NCBI RefSeq assembly: GCF_036032445.1
Contig: NZ_CP107932.1
Location: 4,776,501-4,840,500 of the forward strand
Direction: 5' to 3'
Length of the DNA: 64,000 nt
From: Nocardia sp. NBC_00416
GTDB lineage: Bacteria > Actinomycetota > Actinomycetes > Mycobacteriales > Mycobacteriaceae
Both the position numbers and the translations under genes were made by a program. The notes beneath the pieces are model-generated. The model saw only the letters and a list, made by a program, of their open reading frames with translations. It did not search any database and was not told where the DNA came from. This document shows positions 34,180 to 42,396 of this stretch, one piece after another; the first letter of the stretch is position 1; each line of letters opens with the position of its first letter.

Positions 34180-36003
34180 TCAGAACGCTTCCTCCGGCAG
34201 ATCCATGATGTCGGTGTCGAGTGCGGCGAGGACATCCTTCGTGGCGCCGAGCGTGGGCAGGACATTCTTCGCGAAGAAGCGCGCGACCCCCACCTTGCCC
34301 GTATAGAACGGCCGATCACGGTCATCGGCCGCGGCCAGGGCCGCCGTGGCGACCTCCGCCTGGACCAGCAGCCGCCAACCGATCAGCAGATCACCGACCG
34401 CGAGCAGGAATCGCACCGAGCCGAGCCCGACCTTGTACAGCTCGGTGGGTTCGGACTGGGCGGCCACGGCGTACCCGGTCAGCGATCCCGCCATGGCCTG
34501 GACATCACCGAGCGCGACACGCAGCAGCTCCCGCTCGGCTTCCAGCCGCCCGGTGGGCTCGTCCAGGAACCGGGTGATCTGACCGAAGATGTGCCCCGCC
34601 GCGGCCCCGTTGTCCCGGATGATCTTGCGGAAGAAGAAGTCCTGCGCCTGGATGGCGGTGGTGCCCTCGTACAGCGAGTCGATCTTGGCGTCGCGGATGT
34701 ACTGCTCGATCGGATAGTCCTGCAGATAGCCGGAACCACCCAGGGTCTGCAGCGATTCGGTCAGGTACTGGTAGGCCCGCTCGGAGCCCACGCCCTTGAC
34801 GATCGGCAGCAGGAAATCGTCTACGCGGTGCGCGGTCTCGGCGTCCACACCCGAGACCAGTTCCGCCACATCGGCGTTCTGGTGGATCGCGGTGTAGAGG
34901 TAGACCGCGCGCAACCCCTCGGCGTACGCCTTCTGGGTCGCCAGGCTGCGGCGCACATCCGGATGGTGGGTGATCGGGACCCGGGGCGCGGTCTTATCCG
35001 TCATCTGGGTCAGATCGGCGCCCTGCACCCGCTCCTTCGCGTACGCGAGCGCGTTCAGATATCCCGTGGACAGGGTGCCGCTGGATTTGACGCCCACCAT
35101 CATGCGCGCGTTCTCGATCACCTTGAACATCTGGGCGATCCCATTATGGGAGTCGCCGACGAGCCATCCGACGGCCGGCTTCTCGCCACCGAAGGTGAGC
35201 TCACAGGTCGGCGACGATTTCAGGCCCATCTTGTGTTCGACATTGGTGACGTACACGCCGTTTCGCGCACCCAGGTCCAGCGACTGCGGGTCGAACAGGA
35301 ACTTCGGTACGTAGAACAGCGAAAGACCCTTGGTGCCCGGCCCCGCGCCCTCGGGCCGCGCCAGCACCAGATGGAAGACGTTCTCCGCGGTATCGCCGAC
35401 GTCCGCGCCCGAGATGAACCGCTTGACGCCCTCGATATGCCAGGTGCCGTCGGGCTGCTGGACCGCCTTGGTCCGGCCGGCGCCGACATCGGAGCCCGCG
35501 TCCGGCTCGGTGAGCACCATGGTGCCCTGCCAGTGTCGCTCGAAACCGGCTGCGGCCCAATGCTTCTGCTGCTCGTTGCCGATTCCGAACAGCACCTGGG
35601 CCATGATCCCGCCCATATCGAAGAACACCGCCGACGGATTGGCGCAGGTGATCATTTCACTCACCGCCCAGTTCAACACCGCGGGTGCGGGTATACCACC
35701 CATTTCCTCGGGTTTTCCGAGACGGTTCCAGCCGGCCTCCCGGATGGCGTGCACGGTTTTGGCCAACGGTTCCGGGACGGTGATCGAATGGGTCTCCGGC
35801 ACGAATTCCACCGGGTCCCGATCGGCGGCCGCGAACGACTCCGCGACCGGCCCTTCGGCCAGGCGTTTCACCTCGGCCAGGATCTCCTTCGCGGTTTCGG
35901 TGTCGAGATCGCCGTACGCGCCGGAGTCGAGAATTTTGCCCAGTTCGAACACCTCGAAGAGGTTGAACTCGAGATCGCGCAGATTCGCCTGGTAGTGACC
36001 CAC
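34180..36003 (-). CDS. fadE5: Acyl-CoA dehydrogenase, FadE5-type
   Basis: This flavin-dependent enzyme performs the first beta-oxidation step. The 607-residue product aligns over its length with mycobacterial FadE5 (about 611). It has GHYQANLRDLEFNLFEV at the start, the FAD loop TMVLTEPDAGSDVGAGRTKA, IEGVKRFISGADVGD, NGVYVTNVEHKMGLKSSPTC, and TLGGSGYLQDYPIEQYIRDA. The catalytic glutamate region is KIDSLYEGTTAIQAQDFFFR. The C-terminal extension distinguishes FadE5-like enzymes from 380-residue dehydrogenases. Start GTG 36003 has AGGAGG 7 nt upstream. Confidence 0.92.
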   Translation of the reverse strand: MGHYQANLRDLEFNLFEVFELGKILDSGAYGDLDTETAKEILAEVKRLAEGPVAESFAAADRDPVEFVPETHSITVPEPLAKTVHAIREAGWNRLGKPEEMGGIPAPAVLNWAVSEMITCANPSAVFFDMGGIMAQVLFGIGNEQQKHWAAAGFERHWQGTMVLTEPDAGSDVGAGRTKAVQQPDGTWHIEGVKRFISGADVGDTAENVFHLVLARPEGAGPGTKGLSLFYVPKFLFDPQSLDLGARNGVYVTNVEHKMGLKSSPTCELTFGGEKPAVGWLVGDSHNGIAQMFKVIENARMMVGVKSSGTLSTGYLNALAYAKERVQGADLTQMTDKTAPRVPITHHPDVRRSLATQKAYAEGLRAVYLYTAIHQNADVAELVSGVDAETAHRVDDFLLPIVKGVGSERAYQYLTESLQTLGGSGYLQDYPIEQYIRDAKIDSLYEGTTAIQAQDFFFRKIIRDNGAAAGHIFGQITRFLDEPTGRLEAERELLRVALGDVQAMAGSLTGYAVAAQSEPTELYKVGLGSVRFLLAVGDLLIGWRLLVQAEVATAALAAADDRDRPFYTGKVGVARFFAKNVLPTLGATKDVLAALDTDIMDLPEEAF

Positions 36004-36172
36004 GGTCGTCCTCCTGGTCGGTGCGGTCGCGGTCGAGCCGACCGCATGGTTACAGGCTTTTTGACATCGTACGAACTGAAGCGTGCCGGACCCGGCACGG
36101 GGTACGCAACCGTAGGCTCGGCGTCCCGCTCCGCGGCGTGCGGCCGGCGCCCGGGGCAGGCCCGCGCCGGGC

Positions 36173-37042
36173 TCAGCAGTCCGGTTGCAGCGGCCAGCAC
36201 TCCACCGGACCTCCGCGCGCGGGCATGCTCGGCGCGATGGTGCTGCTGGGTGCCGCGGGTTCGGAGGCCGGACCGTCCGACAGCAGGGATCCGATGATCG
36301 CGGCCAGCACCATGAGCATGCCGAGCACGGCGACACCCAGGACGGCCCAGCCGAGGAGTTCCTGGGCGCGACCACTTTCCGGGCGACGCCAGCTCGGCCG
36401 CCCACGCGGCTTCTTCGGCGGCTCCGGCAGCTTTTCCTCGAAACCGGCAGCGAGGAGTTCGGCCCGGTCCGGCGCCCAGCCGATGAGCGCCCGGGTCGCG
36501 GCGCAGACCCGCCCCAGCGTCCAGCGCGGCGGTCCCGGCGCGAAATTCTCCAGGAAGATCCGCAGCTCGGTGAACTCGACGGCATTCCCGACCACCACGT
36601 CGAGTCCGGGCCGCAGCGTTTCCCGCCCGGGGCGCAGTACCGCGCCCCGCATGGGAACCAGGGCCACCGCCCCGCACAACTGGCCGGGATCGTAGTCGGC
36701 GCGCTCGAATGTCAGCCGCACCTCCTGCACCGCCGTCTCCAGCCGCCGCACGGGGTTCACCCCGAATTCCAGTTCCAGATCGGCCGCGAGATCGCCGACC
36801 CGCCACTGCTGATCCTGGGAAACCACCAGCACGCCGCTCTGCCTGCTCCGGAACCCGACCACTTCGATCACCAGCACGCCCTGGGGCGTCCAGATCACCG
36901 CACCGATCTGCCGGGTTCCGCGCTGCGTGCCGATCCGCAGGTCCACGACGGCCAGTCCGGTGGTCGGCAACTGCCGCAGGCATGTCACGAATTCCTGTTC
37001 GGCCGCGCATAGCTCCGCCCGATCGTCGACCTTCACCAGCAT
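36173..37042 (-). CDS. NERD-like domain protein with C-terminal membrane segment
   Basis: The product has 289 residues. The N-terminal 190 residues resemble the nuclease-related NERD domain: GTQRGTRQIGAVIWTPQGVL, then VIEVVGFRSRQSG. The usual E-x-K of this domain reads EVV here, so the lysine is missing and nuclease activity is doubtful. A proline-rich linker (PEPPKKPRGRPSWRRPES) precedes one membrane helix (LLGWAVLGVAVLGMLMVLAA, near residue 235). A short Ser/Pro-rich outer tail ends in two cysteine-containing turns. The role is unknown. Confidence 0.6.
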   Translation of the reverse strand: MLVKVDDRAELCAAEQEFVTCLRQLPTTGLAVVDLRIGTQRGTRQIGAVIWTPQGVLVIEVVGFRSRQSGVLVVSQDQQWRVGDLAADLELEFGVNPVRRLETAVQEVRLTFERADYDPGQLCGAVALVPMRGAVLRPGRETLRPGLDVVVGNAVEFTELRIFLENFAPGPPRWTLGRVCAATRALIGWAPDRAELLAAGFEEKLPEPPKKPRGRPSWRRPESGRAQELLGWAVLGVAVLGMLMVLAAIIGSLLSDGPASEPAAPSSTIAPSMPARGGPVECWPLQPDC

Positions 37043-37215
37043 CGCGCTCTACCTCTGCCGTGTGTCGTTACCCCTCATGCCACCACCGACCCCCATGTCG
37101 ATCATGGCCCGCCAGCCACTTTCGTACCACTCATTTGACCTGCGGCTCAGGCGAATCGGGAATCATCGGCCCGCATTTCGCGGTCGCGACACAGCGCAGA
37201 CCGCGTGGGCGGCCC

Positions 37216-37593
37216 TCAGACCCACTGCACGAGCTGATAGATGATTCCGTTCGAATCGGCTGTCTGGAAGTAACGTTCACCCCACTCCTCGGTCTCGATC
37301 GGGGTGACGATCGGGGCGCCCGCCGCTCGCAGGCGCGCGTACTCGGCGTCGATCTCGTCCACCACGAATACCACCAGCAACCCGTCTCCAGCCGCGCCCG
37401 CGGCCCGCTCGGGTTTGAAGGTGGACAGGCCGGTGCGCAGGTAGATGAGGTTCATTCCGGAGTCGGGATGGGCCAGGGAGATGAAACCGTCGGCCGCCAT
37501 CTGCTCGGTGAAGCCGAGGTGCGCGGTCACGAATTCCGCCGACGCGGCCGGATCGGCGACATTGAGCGATAGAGCGGAGCCGGTGATTCGCAT
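37216..37593 (-). CDS. VOC-family (glyoxalase/dioxygenase superfamily) protein
   Basis: The product has 125 residues built of two beta-alpha-beta-beta-beta modules. It begins SALSLNVADPAASAEFVTAH with LGFTEQMAADGFISL, and ends EEWGERYFQTADSNGIIYQL. These are typical of small VOC proteins, which include metalloenzymes and antibiotic-binding resistance proteins. The substrate is unknown. ATG 37593 has GGAGG 5-6 nt upstream. A perfect 21-bp palindrome lies 20 bp before the start, so it is probably under repressor control. Confidence 0.83.
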   Translation of the reverse strand: MRITGSALSLNVADPAASAEFVTAHLGFTEQMAADGFISLAHPDSGMNLIYLRTGLSTFKPERAAGAAGDGLLVVFVVDEIDAEYARLRAAGAPIVTPIETEEWGERYFQTADSNGIIYQLVQWV

Positions 37594-37613
37594 GTGACCT
37601 CCACGTTCCAGAA

Positions 37614-37634
37614 ACTACGTATGCTGTACGTAGT
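37614..37634. promoter_or_regulatory. Perfect palindromic operator upstream of the VOC gene
   Basis: ACTACGTA-TGCTG-TACGTAGT has 8-bp arms and a 5-bp centre. It sits about 20 bp before the VOC gene start, where it would overlap the promoter. The size suits a TetR-type dimer. No regulator gene is adjacent. Confidence 0.65.
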
Positions 37635-37754
37635 AATTTGTACCGCTCGCTACCGGAGTTTGAATTGTGATCCATTTCACACACGATGGTCTGGGTGTGC
37701 GCACGCACTCGGTCGTTCCGGGCACAACCGGCCCACGTTGGATAACCTCTTGCC

Positions 37755-38609
37755 ATGTCTGACGCTCGGCCGGCCGAGAAGCCCACGATCGCACTGGTAC
37801 TGGGGGGCGGTGGCCCGGTCGGAATCGCCTGGCTGAGCGGCCTCGCTCTCGGATTACGGGATGCCGGAATCGATATATCGCTGGCGGATCGCATCATCGG
37901 CACCTCCGCCGGGGCAGTCGTGGGTTCGATCATCGCGGCCGGAACCGACCTCTCCGCCCTGCTCACCCCCCGGCCGCCGCGTAGCGAACCGGCCCGCCAC
38001 GATTACACGCCGCTACTCGAGATCGCCTCACTCCTGCGCGCCGTCGACCAGGACCGCGACCTGGTGCTCCAACGGGTCGGCGAGCTGGCGCTGGGCGCCG
38101 ACACCGGCGACCCGGCCGCGCATATCGACCGCATCGGATCCCTCGTCGGATTCGCCGACTGGCCCGAGCGCGAATTGCTGATCACCGCCGTCGATATCGG
38201 ATCGGGCACGCTGACCGCCTGGACCCGCGAGGGCCCGGCCACCCTCGTCCAGGCGCTGGCCTCCAGTACCGCCGTCCCGGGAGTCTTTCCGCCGATCGAG
38301 ATCGCCGGCCGGCACTACATCGACGGCGGCGTGCGCTCCACCGTCAACGCCGACCTCGCCGTCGGTTACGACGCGATCGTGATCCTGGAACCGCTGGCGC
38401 ACATCTATCCGCGCACCCGCGCGGACCGCGCGCTGGGCAACGCCCGGGAGGTCTCGGTGGTACCGGACGATATCGCGATCGCCGCGTTCGGCACCGACCT
38501 GTTCGCCGATGCCGCGCTCGGCCCCGCCTACGAATCGGGACTCCGCCAGGCGGGCGGGGCCGCGGCCGAGCTCGAGGAATTCTGGCCCGTCGCTCGCCCG
38601 GCCGGATAG
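37755..38609 (+). CDS. Patatin-like phospholipase
   Basis: The product has 284 residues with a Ser-Asp dyad fold. The oxyanion loop is LVLGGGGPVGIAWLSGLALG (about 14-33), the nucleophile elbow is IIGTSAGAVVGS (GTSAG), and the catalytic aspartate is in RHYIDGGVRSTVNADL (DGG). SSTAVPGVFPPIEI precedes the aspartate as usual. Such enzymes hydrolyse acyl chains from lipids. The exact lipid is unknown. No signal peptide is visible, so a cytoplasmic or membrane-surface location is likely. Confidence 0.9.
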   Translation: MSDARPAEKPTIALVLGGGGPVGIAWLSGLALGLRDAGIDISLADRIIGTSAGAVVGSIIAAGTDLSALLTPRPPRSEPARHDYTPLLEIASLLRAVDQDRDLVLQRVGELALGADTGDPAAHIDRIGSLVGFADWPERELLITAVDIGSGTLTAWTREGPATLVQALASSTAVPGVFPPIEIAGRHYIDGGVRSTVNADLAVGYDAIVILEPLAHIYPRTRADRALGNAREVSVVPDDIAIAAFGTDLFADAALGPAYESGLRQAGGAAAELEEFWPVARPAG

Positions 38610-38627
38610 GCGGCGCGGACCGAGCCT

Positions 38628-39899
38628 TCAGATCGCGCGGGGTCCGCGAGCGGCGCGCAATCCGGTCCGGGAATGGCCGGAGCGAGCGGCGGACGGCTGG
38701 ATCAGCGCCGGGTCGATACCGATGCGCTGGGCGAATTCGCCGAGGCCGGGGGTCGCCGGATCCATACTGAGCAGATCCGCCACCGTCGACCGGACCGACT
38801 TGTGCCGATAGAGCCGTTCGGGGGCGAGCGCCTCCGCGTCCAGCAGTAGGGCGAGGGCTCGCTCCGGACTGCGGCGCTGAGCCCAGGCACGAGCCGTATC
38901 GATGAGCAACCGGACGTGGTTCGCGGGCGACAGGCGTTCCCGGTCGATCTTTCCGGCCAGCCTGATGGCGGTACCGGCGTCGCCGAGTTCCACCGCGGCG
39001 GCGACTTCGTACAGGTCCACGGCGGTGGGACCGAATTCCGTGTGGTGGTCGTCGCGGTCCGCACCGAGGTCGCCGGCGACCCGGCGCGCCCGCAGGATCA
39101 ACTCGTAGGCTTCGTCGGCCTCTTCCGTGCACGCCGCGATGATCGCGAGCTGGAGGGTGAGCGCGCCGTACACACTCAGCGCCTGCGGCGCCGACCGGCC
39201 GAGTAAACCCTCGAGCACCTCGCACGCGGACGCGGCGGTCTGTTTCGCCTGGTCGAGCCGATGGGAGCGCTGGAACACGTCGGCGAGGCGCAGCGCGCCC
39301 GCTGCCATGAGAATCGGGTCCGCGGCGTGCTGAGCATCGGCCATCGCGCGATCGGCGGCCACCCAGGCCGCATCGAACTGCTGGAGATCGGTCAGCGCGA
39401 TCGCGTAGGCCTGATAGGTCACGGCCAGCAGTTCTCCGGCCGCGCCGGAGTCGGCGTGCACCGCCGCCGCCACGAGGGCGGGCAGCAGCGACTCGAGTAG
39501 GTCCAGCAGTTCCGCGTAGCGGCCCTGCCGGGTGAGCGTCCAGGCGGATTCGGCGTCCCGGGCGAACCGCGCGAAGTCCGGCTCGGGGCCGGCGCCGGAC
39601 ACCATTGCGCGCAGGGCGTGATCAGTGGTCAGCAGCAGGCGCAGCGGTACGGCGTCCGCAGGGATCTGTTCAGCCCGGGCCGTGGGCGCGGTCGGCGCCA
39701 ACTCCGCGACGGGCATATCGAGCACGTCGGCGATACGTTCGAGCACGTCGAGTGCCTTGACCGGGCGCACACCGCGCTCCACTTGCGACACCCACGCCTC
39801 GGATCGCTTGATCAGCGGCGCGAAATCACGCTGGGACAGTCCCTTTCGCGCACGGTAGTAGGCGATTTTGCGACCGATCGCGGAATCGTGGTCGGTCAT
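38628..39899 (-). CDS. XRE regulator with long TPR-like helical domain
   Basis: The product has 423 residues. The helix-turn-helix occupies residues 8-65 (YYRARKGLSQRDFAPLIKRS, then EAWVSQVERGVRPVKALDVL). The remaining 340 residues are helical hairpins resembling tetratricopeptide repeats, for example ALTDLQQFDAAWVAADRAMA, ALRLADVFQRSHRLDQAKQT and LAGKIDRERLSPANHVRLLI. This architecture recalls peptide- or signal-sensing XRE-TPR regulators of actinobacteria and Firmicutes. Its ATG overlaps the stop of a 50-codon ORF upstream (ATGA). A 29-bp perfect palindrome precedes the pair. Confidence 0.85.
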   Translation of the reverse strand: MTDHDSAIGRKIAYYRARKGLSQRDFAPLIKRSEAWVSQVERGVRPVKALDVLERIADVLDMPVAELAPTAPTARAEQIPADAVPLRLLLTTDHALRAMVSGAGPEPDFARFARDAESAWTLTRQGRYAELLDLLESLLPALVAAAVHADSGAAGELLAVTYQAYAIALTDLQQFDAAWVAADRAMADAQHAADPILMAAGALRLADVFQRSHRLDQAKQTAASACEVLEGLLGRSAPQALSVYGALTLQLAIIAACTEEADEAYELILRARRVAGDLGADRDDHHTEFGPTAVDLYEVAAAVELGDAGTAIRLAGKIDRERLSPANHVRLLIDTARAWAQRRSPERALALLLDAEALAPERLYRHKSVRSTVADLLSMDPATPGLGEFAQRIGIDPALIQPSAARSGHSRTGLRAARGPRAI

Positions 39900-40048
39900 C
39901 GGCCGAGCACGACCTGCGCCGTGACCGGAGGCCGGCCTCGTCCGTGCGGGTGCGCGGCGGGAGCCCACCGGCGGGATGCGGACGCCGGGTCGAGCGTTGC
40001 CGTACTCATCGGGTCGTGCGTTTCGAAGCGTGGCACCAGTTCTCGCAT
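39896..40048 (-). CDS. Small 50-residue ORF coupled to the XRE-TPR gene
   Basis: The ORF has ATG 40048 with GAAGGAG 6 nt upstream, a strong Shine-Dalgarno, and stops at 39896 in ATGA overlap with the regulator start. The peptide begins MRELVPRFETHD and has an Arg/Pro/His-rich middle (RRWAPAAHPHGRGRPP) and a hydrophobic end (VTAQVVLGR). It resembles no family I know. It may be a signal-peptide precursor, a translational-coupling leader, or a partner of the regulator; these are guesses. The ribosome site and coupling are the evidence that it is translated. Confidence 0.6.
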   Translation of the reverse strand: MRELVPRFETHDPMSTATLDPASASRRWAPAAHPHGRGRPPVTAQVVLGR

Positions 40049-40120
40049 ATCTGGCTCCTTCGGTGCGACTCCGGCTCGTGGCCGATCGGAGGACTACAGC
40101 TCTTCACAAATGCTAACCAG

Positions 40121-40149
40121 TAATTCACTACTGTCGGAGTAGTGAATTA
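40121..40149. promoter_or_regulatory. Perfect 29-bp palindrome upstream of the small ORF/XRE unit
   Basis: TAATTCACTACT and AGTAGTGAATTA form perfect 12-bp arms around GTCGG. It lies 73 bp upstream of the small ORF start. AT-rich arms argue against a terminator and for an operator, most simply of the XRE-TPR protein. Between it and 40410 I see no gene. Confidence 0.65.
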
Positions 40150-40410
40150 ATCCATTGTCGATCCGGATGCGGCGCCCCGGAACGGACCGCGCGGGAGCCC
40201 CCGAATAACCGAATACCGTGACGGAATCCCACCCCGCGGTCCGCTCGTCACCCTATATCGACAAGGGCCGGGTGAAACAGGTTCGATGCCCCATCCGACA
40301 GCGCCGGCCCGGCCCGGAATCGTTGCCGTACACGAATTTCGACCCGCCCACGCGCGGAGTCCCATACGGGTCGCACCCGCACGGTAGCTGCCCCGGACAC
40401 GATGCAGTAA

Positions 40411-40428
40411 TATAAGTCAAAACTTATA
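40411..40428. promoter_or_regulatory. Operator of the SRPBCC/ArsR unit
   Basis: TATAAGT-CAAA-ACTTATA is a perfect inverted repeat, followed directly by the Shine-Dalgarno AGGAGG and the start at 40442. AT-rich dyads of this type are bound by ArsR repressors, and an ArsR-like gene is second in the unit. Confidence 0.7.
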
Positions 40429-40441
40429 CAAGGAGGAAGAT

Positions 40442-41098
40442 ATGGGTTTGCTCACCGACCCTGCCGCCATCGCGGGGCTGGTCACCCGCGAGGTGCGCAC
40501 CGGCGAACGACTGGGGAACCCCACCCGGATCGCGATCGCCCGGCGCTCCTATGCCACCGACCGGGACGATCTGTGGGCGGCGGTCACCGATATCGACCGG
40601 ATTCCGCGATGGTTCCTGCCGATCACCGGGGAGTTGCGCGTCGGCGGCAAGTATCAGCTCGAAGGAAATGCGGGCGGTGCGGTCGAGGAATGCGACCCAC
40701 CGGAACGTTTTGCCGTGACCTGGGAGATGGGTCCCATGGTTTCCTGGCTCGAAATCCGGCTCGAGCCCGCCGCCGGCGGAACCACTCTGGAACTGGTGCA
40801 CGAAGCACCGGTCGACCCGGATATGTGGAAGCAATTCGGTCCGGGAGCCGTGGGCGTGGGCTGGGATCTGGCACTGATGGGTCTGGGACTGCATCTGGAC
40901 ACCGGAGCCGGAGTCGATCAGGCGGCGGCACTGGAATTCCCGGGCACGCCCGAAGGCCTCCTGTTCGTCCGCACCGCCGCGGCCGGATGGGCCGACGCGG
41001 CGATCGCCGACGGCGACGATCCGGCACTCGCTCGAACGGCCGCGGAAGCGACCACAGCGTTCTATACCGTCGATCCCGAAGGAGAACCGCGATCCTGA
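40442..41098 (+). CDS. SRPBCC (AHSA1-like) domain protein
   Basis: The product has 218 residues. The START-like fold begins RIAIARRSYATDRDDLWAAV and continues TDIDRIPRWFLPITGELRVG, VEECDPPERFAVTWEMG and LEIRLEPAAGGTTLELVHEA, the usual AHSA1 order. A C-terminal helix region (WDLALMGLGLHLDTGAG) closes the pocket. The function is unknown; these proteins often accompany ArsR repressors that sense small molecules. ATG 40442 has AGGAGG about 6 nt upstream. It is coupled to the downstream ArsR gene by CTGA overlap. Confidence 0.88.
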   Translation: MGLLTDPAAIAGLVTREVRTGERLGNPTRIAIARRSYATDRDDLWAAVTDIDRIPRWFLPITGELRVGGKYQLEGNAGGAVEECDPPERFAVTWEMGPMVSWLEIRLEPAAGGTTLELVHEAPVDPDMWKQFGPGAVGVGWDLALMGLGLHLDTGAGVDQAAALEFPGTPEGLLFVRTAAAGWADAAIADGDDPALARTAAEATTAFYTVDPEGEPRS

Positions 41099-41499
41099 CG
41101 GCTCGTTCTTCGCCGGAGCGAGTGTTCGAGGCGCTCGGCGACCCGGTGCGACGCGCGATCCTGCAGATGGTGGCCGATGGTGAGCAACCCGCCGGCACCC
41201 TCGTCTCCGGTATCCGGGAGCACGCGCCGATCTCACAGCCCGCGGTGTCCCAGCACCTCAAGGTGTTACGCGAGGCCGGGCTGGTACAGGTGCGCTCGGA
41301 AGGCAACCGGCGAATCTATGCCCTGGAACCGGCCGGAATCGCGGTGGCGCGGGAATGGCTCACCGGGCTGGTGGACCCACTGGCACAGTTCACTCAGCCC
41401 CTCGATGCCCTCGCCACCGAGGTCGCGCGGGGCACACGCGCACGTCGTGAAAAGACAGCCGATCCGCGGCCGACCGGCCGCGAGATCCGCCCCGCCTGA
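41095..41499 (+). CDS. ArsR-family winged-helix repressor
   Basis: The product has about 134 residues. The winged helix-turn-helix reads VFEALGDPVRRAILQMVADG, then ISQPAVSQHLKVLREAGLVQ, VRSEGNRRIYALEPAG. No cysteine or histidine metal site is apparent, fitting the non-metal ArsR-SRPBCC class. The start is probably CTG 41095, which overlaps the SRPBCC stop as CTGA and has GAAGGAG 10 nt upstream. GTG 41122 is the alternative, but its GGAG is only 3 nt away. Autoregulation through the dyad at 40411 is inferred. Confidence 0.85.
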   Translation: MTARSSPERVFEALGDPVRRAILQMVADGEQPAGTLVSGIREHAPISQPAVSQHLKVLREAGLVQVRSEGNRRIYALEPAGIAVAREWLTGLVDPLAQFTQPLDALATEVARGTRARREKTADPRPTGREIRPA

Positions 41500-41549
41500 C
41501 CGTCCTCGAACGAGTGGTCGCTCAGCCCCACGCCTGCTATACAGCTGAG

Positions 41550-42266
41550 ATGCGACGGTGGACGACAGGGGCGGCGATCAGCCTGACCGCCGTCCTGATC
41601 GTAGTGGTCGGCGGCTATTTCCTGATGAACTCGCGGACCCACCAGCTGTCCGGGCGGCTGGTGGACCGCGTGGACACCCGCGAGAAAGTGGTCGCCCTGA
41701 CACTGGACGACGGACCCACCGAGCACGCTCGGGAAGTGCTCGACCTACTCGACGCCGCCGGTGTTCCCGCCACCTTCTACCTGAACGGCCGCGATCTGGC
41801 CGCACGACCCGAACTCGGCCGTGCGATCGTGGCGGCCGGCCACGAGATCGGCAATCACACCTACACCCACCGGCGGATGGTGTTCGTCTCCCCCGAAACG
41901 GTCGCCGGCGAGATCGAGCGCACCGACGTCGAGATCCGCCGGACCGGCTATCAGGGTGAGATCACCTTTCGCCCGCCCTACTGCAAGAAACTCTGGACGC
42001 TGCCGGACTACCTGGCCGACCACGACCGCACCACGGTCACCTGGGACGTCGAACCCGAGGACGGCAACACCACCACCGATGCGATGGTCGCCGACGCGGT
42101 GGCCCGGGTACGCCCCGGTTCGATAATCCTGCTGCACACCATGTTCGGCGGCGGCGCGAACGCCCGGGCCGCCATCGGACCGATAGCGGCGAAACTGCGG
42201 GCGCAGGGGTACCGATTCGTCACGGTCTCGGCCCTGCTCGGCCACGCGGACCCGGGCAGCTCCTGA
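41550..42266 (+). CDS. Polysaccharide deacetylase (NodB domain)
   Basis: The product has about 238 residues. An N-terminal membrane anchor (about residues 6-26) places the enzyme at the cell surface. NodB motifs are clear: VALTLDDGPTEHAREVLDLL (DD pair), HEIGNHTYTHRRM (metal HxxxH), ITFRPPYCKKLW (RPPY), and SIILLHTMFGGG (late histidine). Such enzymes deacetylate peptidoglycan or other N-acetyl glycans; the substrate is not readable. ATG 41550 was chosen over the in-frame 41514 because it leaves a standard short cytoplasmic tail; neither has a strong ribosome site. Confidence 0.87.
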   Translation: MRRWTTGAAISLTAVLIVVVGGYFLMNSRTHQLSGRLVDRVDTREKVVALTLDDGPTEHAREVLDLLDAAGVPATFYLNGRDLAARPELGRAIVAAGHEIGNHTYTHRRMVFVSPETVAGEIERTDVEIRRTGYQGEITFRPPYCKKLWTLPDYLADHDRTTVTWDVEPEDGNTTTDAMVADAVARVRPGSIILLHTMFGGGANARAAIGPIAAKLRAQGYRFVTVSALLGHADPGSS

Positions 42267-42396
42267 TCCCTCCGGCCCTGCTCGGGTGAGATGGACCGCA
42301 TCGGCGGGTAGGTTCGGACGCAGAGCCGCACGACCCGCAGTCGCGATCCGCTGCCGCGGCCGGAACGGATTGTTTCCACCCGAAAGGTGCAGATTG

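Noticed and set aside
33961..36297. A 778-codon open frame on the plus strand opposite the acyl-CoA dehydrogenase gene
   Set aside because: It is an antisense shadow of a GC-rich gene: His/Arg/Gln-rich, no recognisable motif, and the minus-strand frame is a clear FadE5-type enzyme.
40147..40365. A 72-codon minus-strand frame between the palindrome and the SRPBCC gene
   Set aside because: No Shine-Dalgarno, low-complexity Arg/Gly/Pro composition, and it would start inside the upstream region of the divergent unit.
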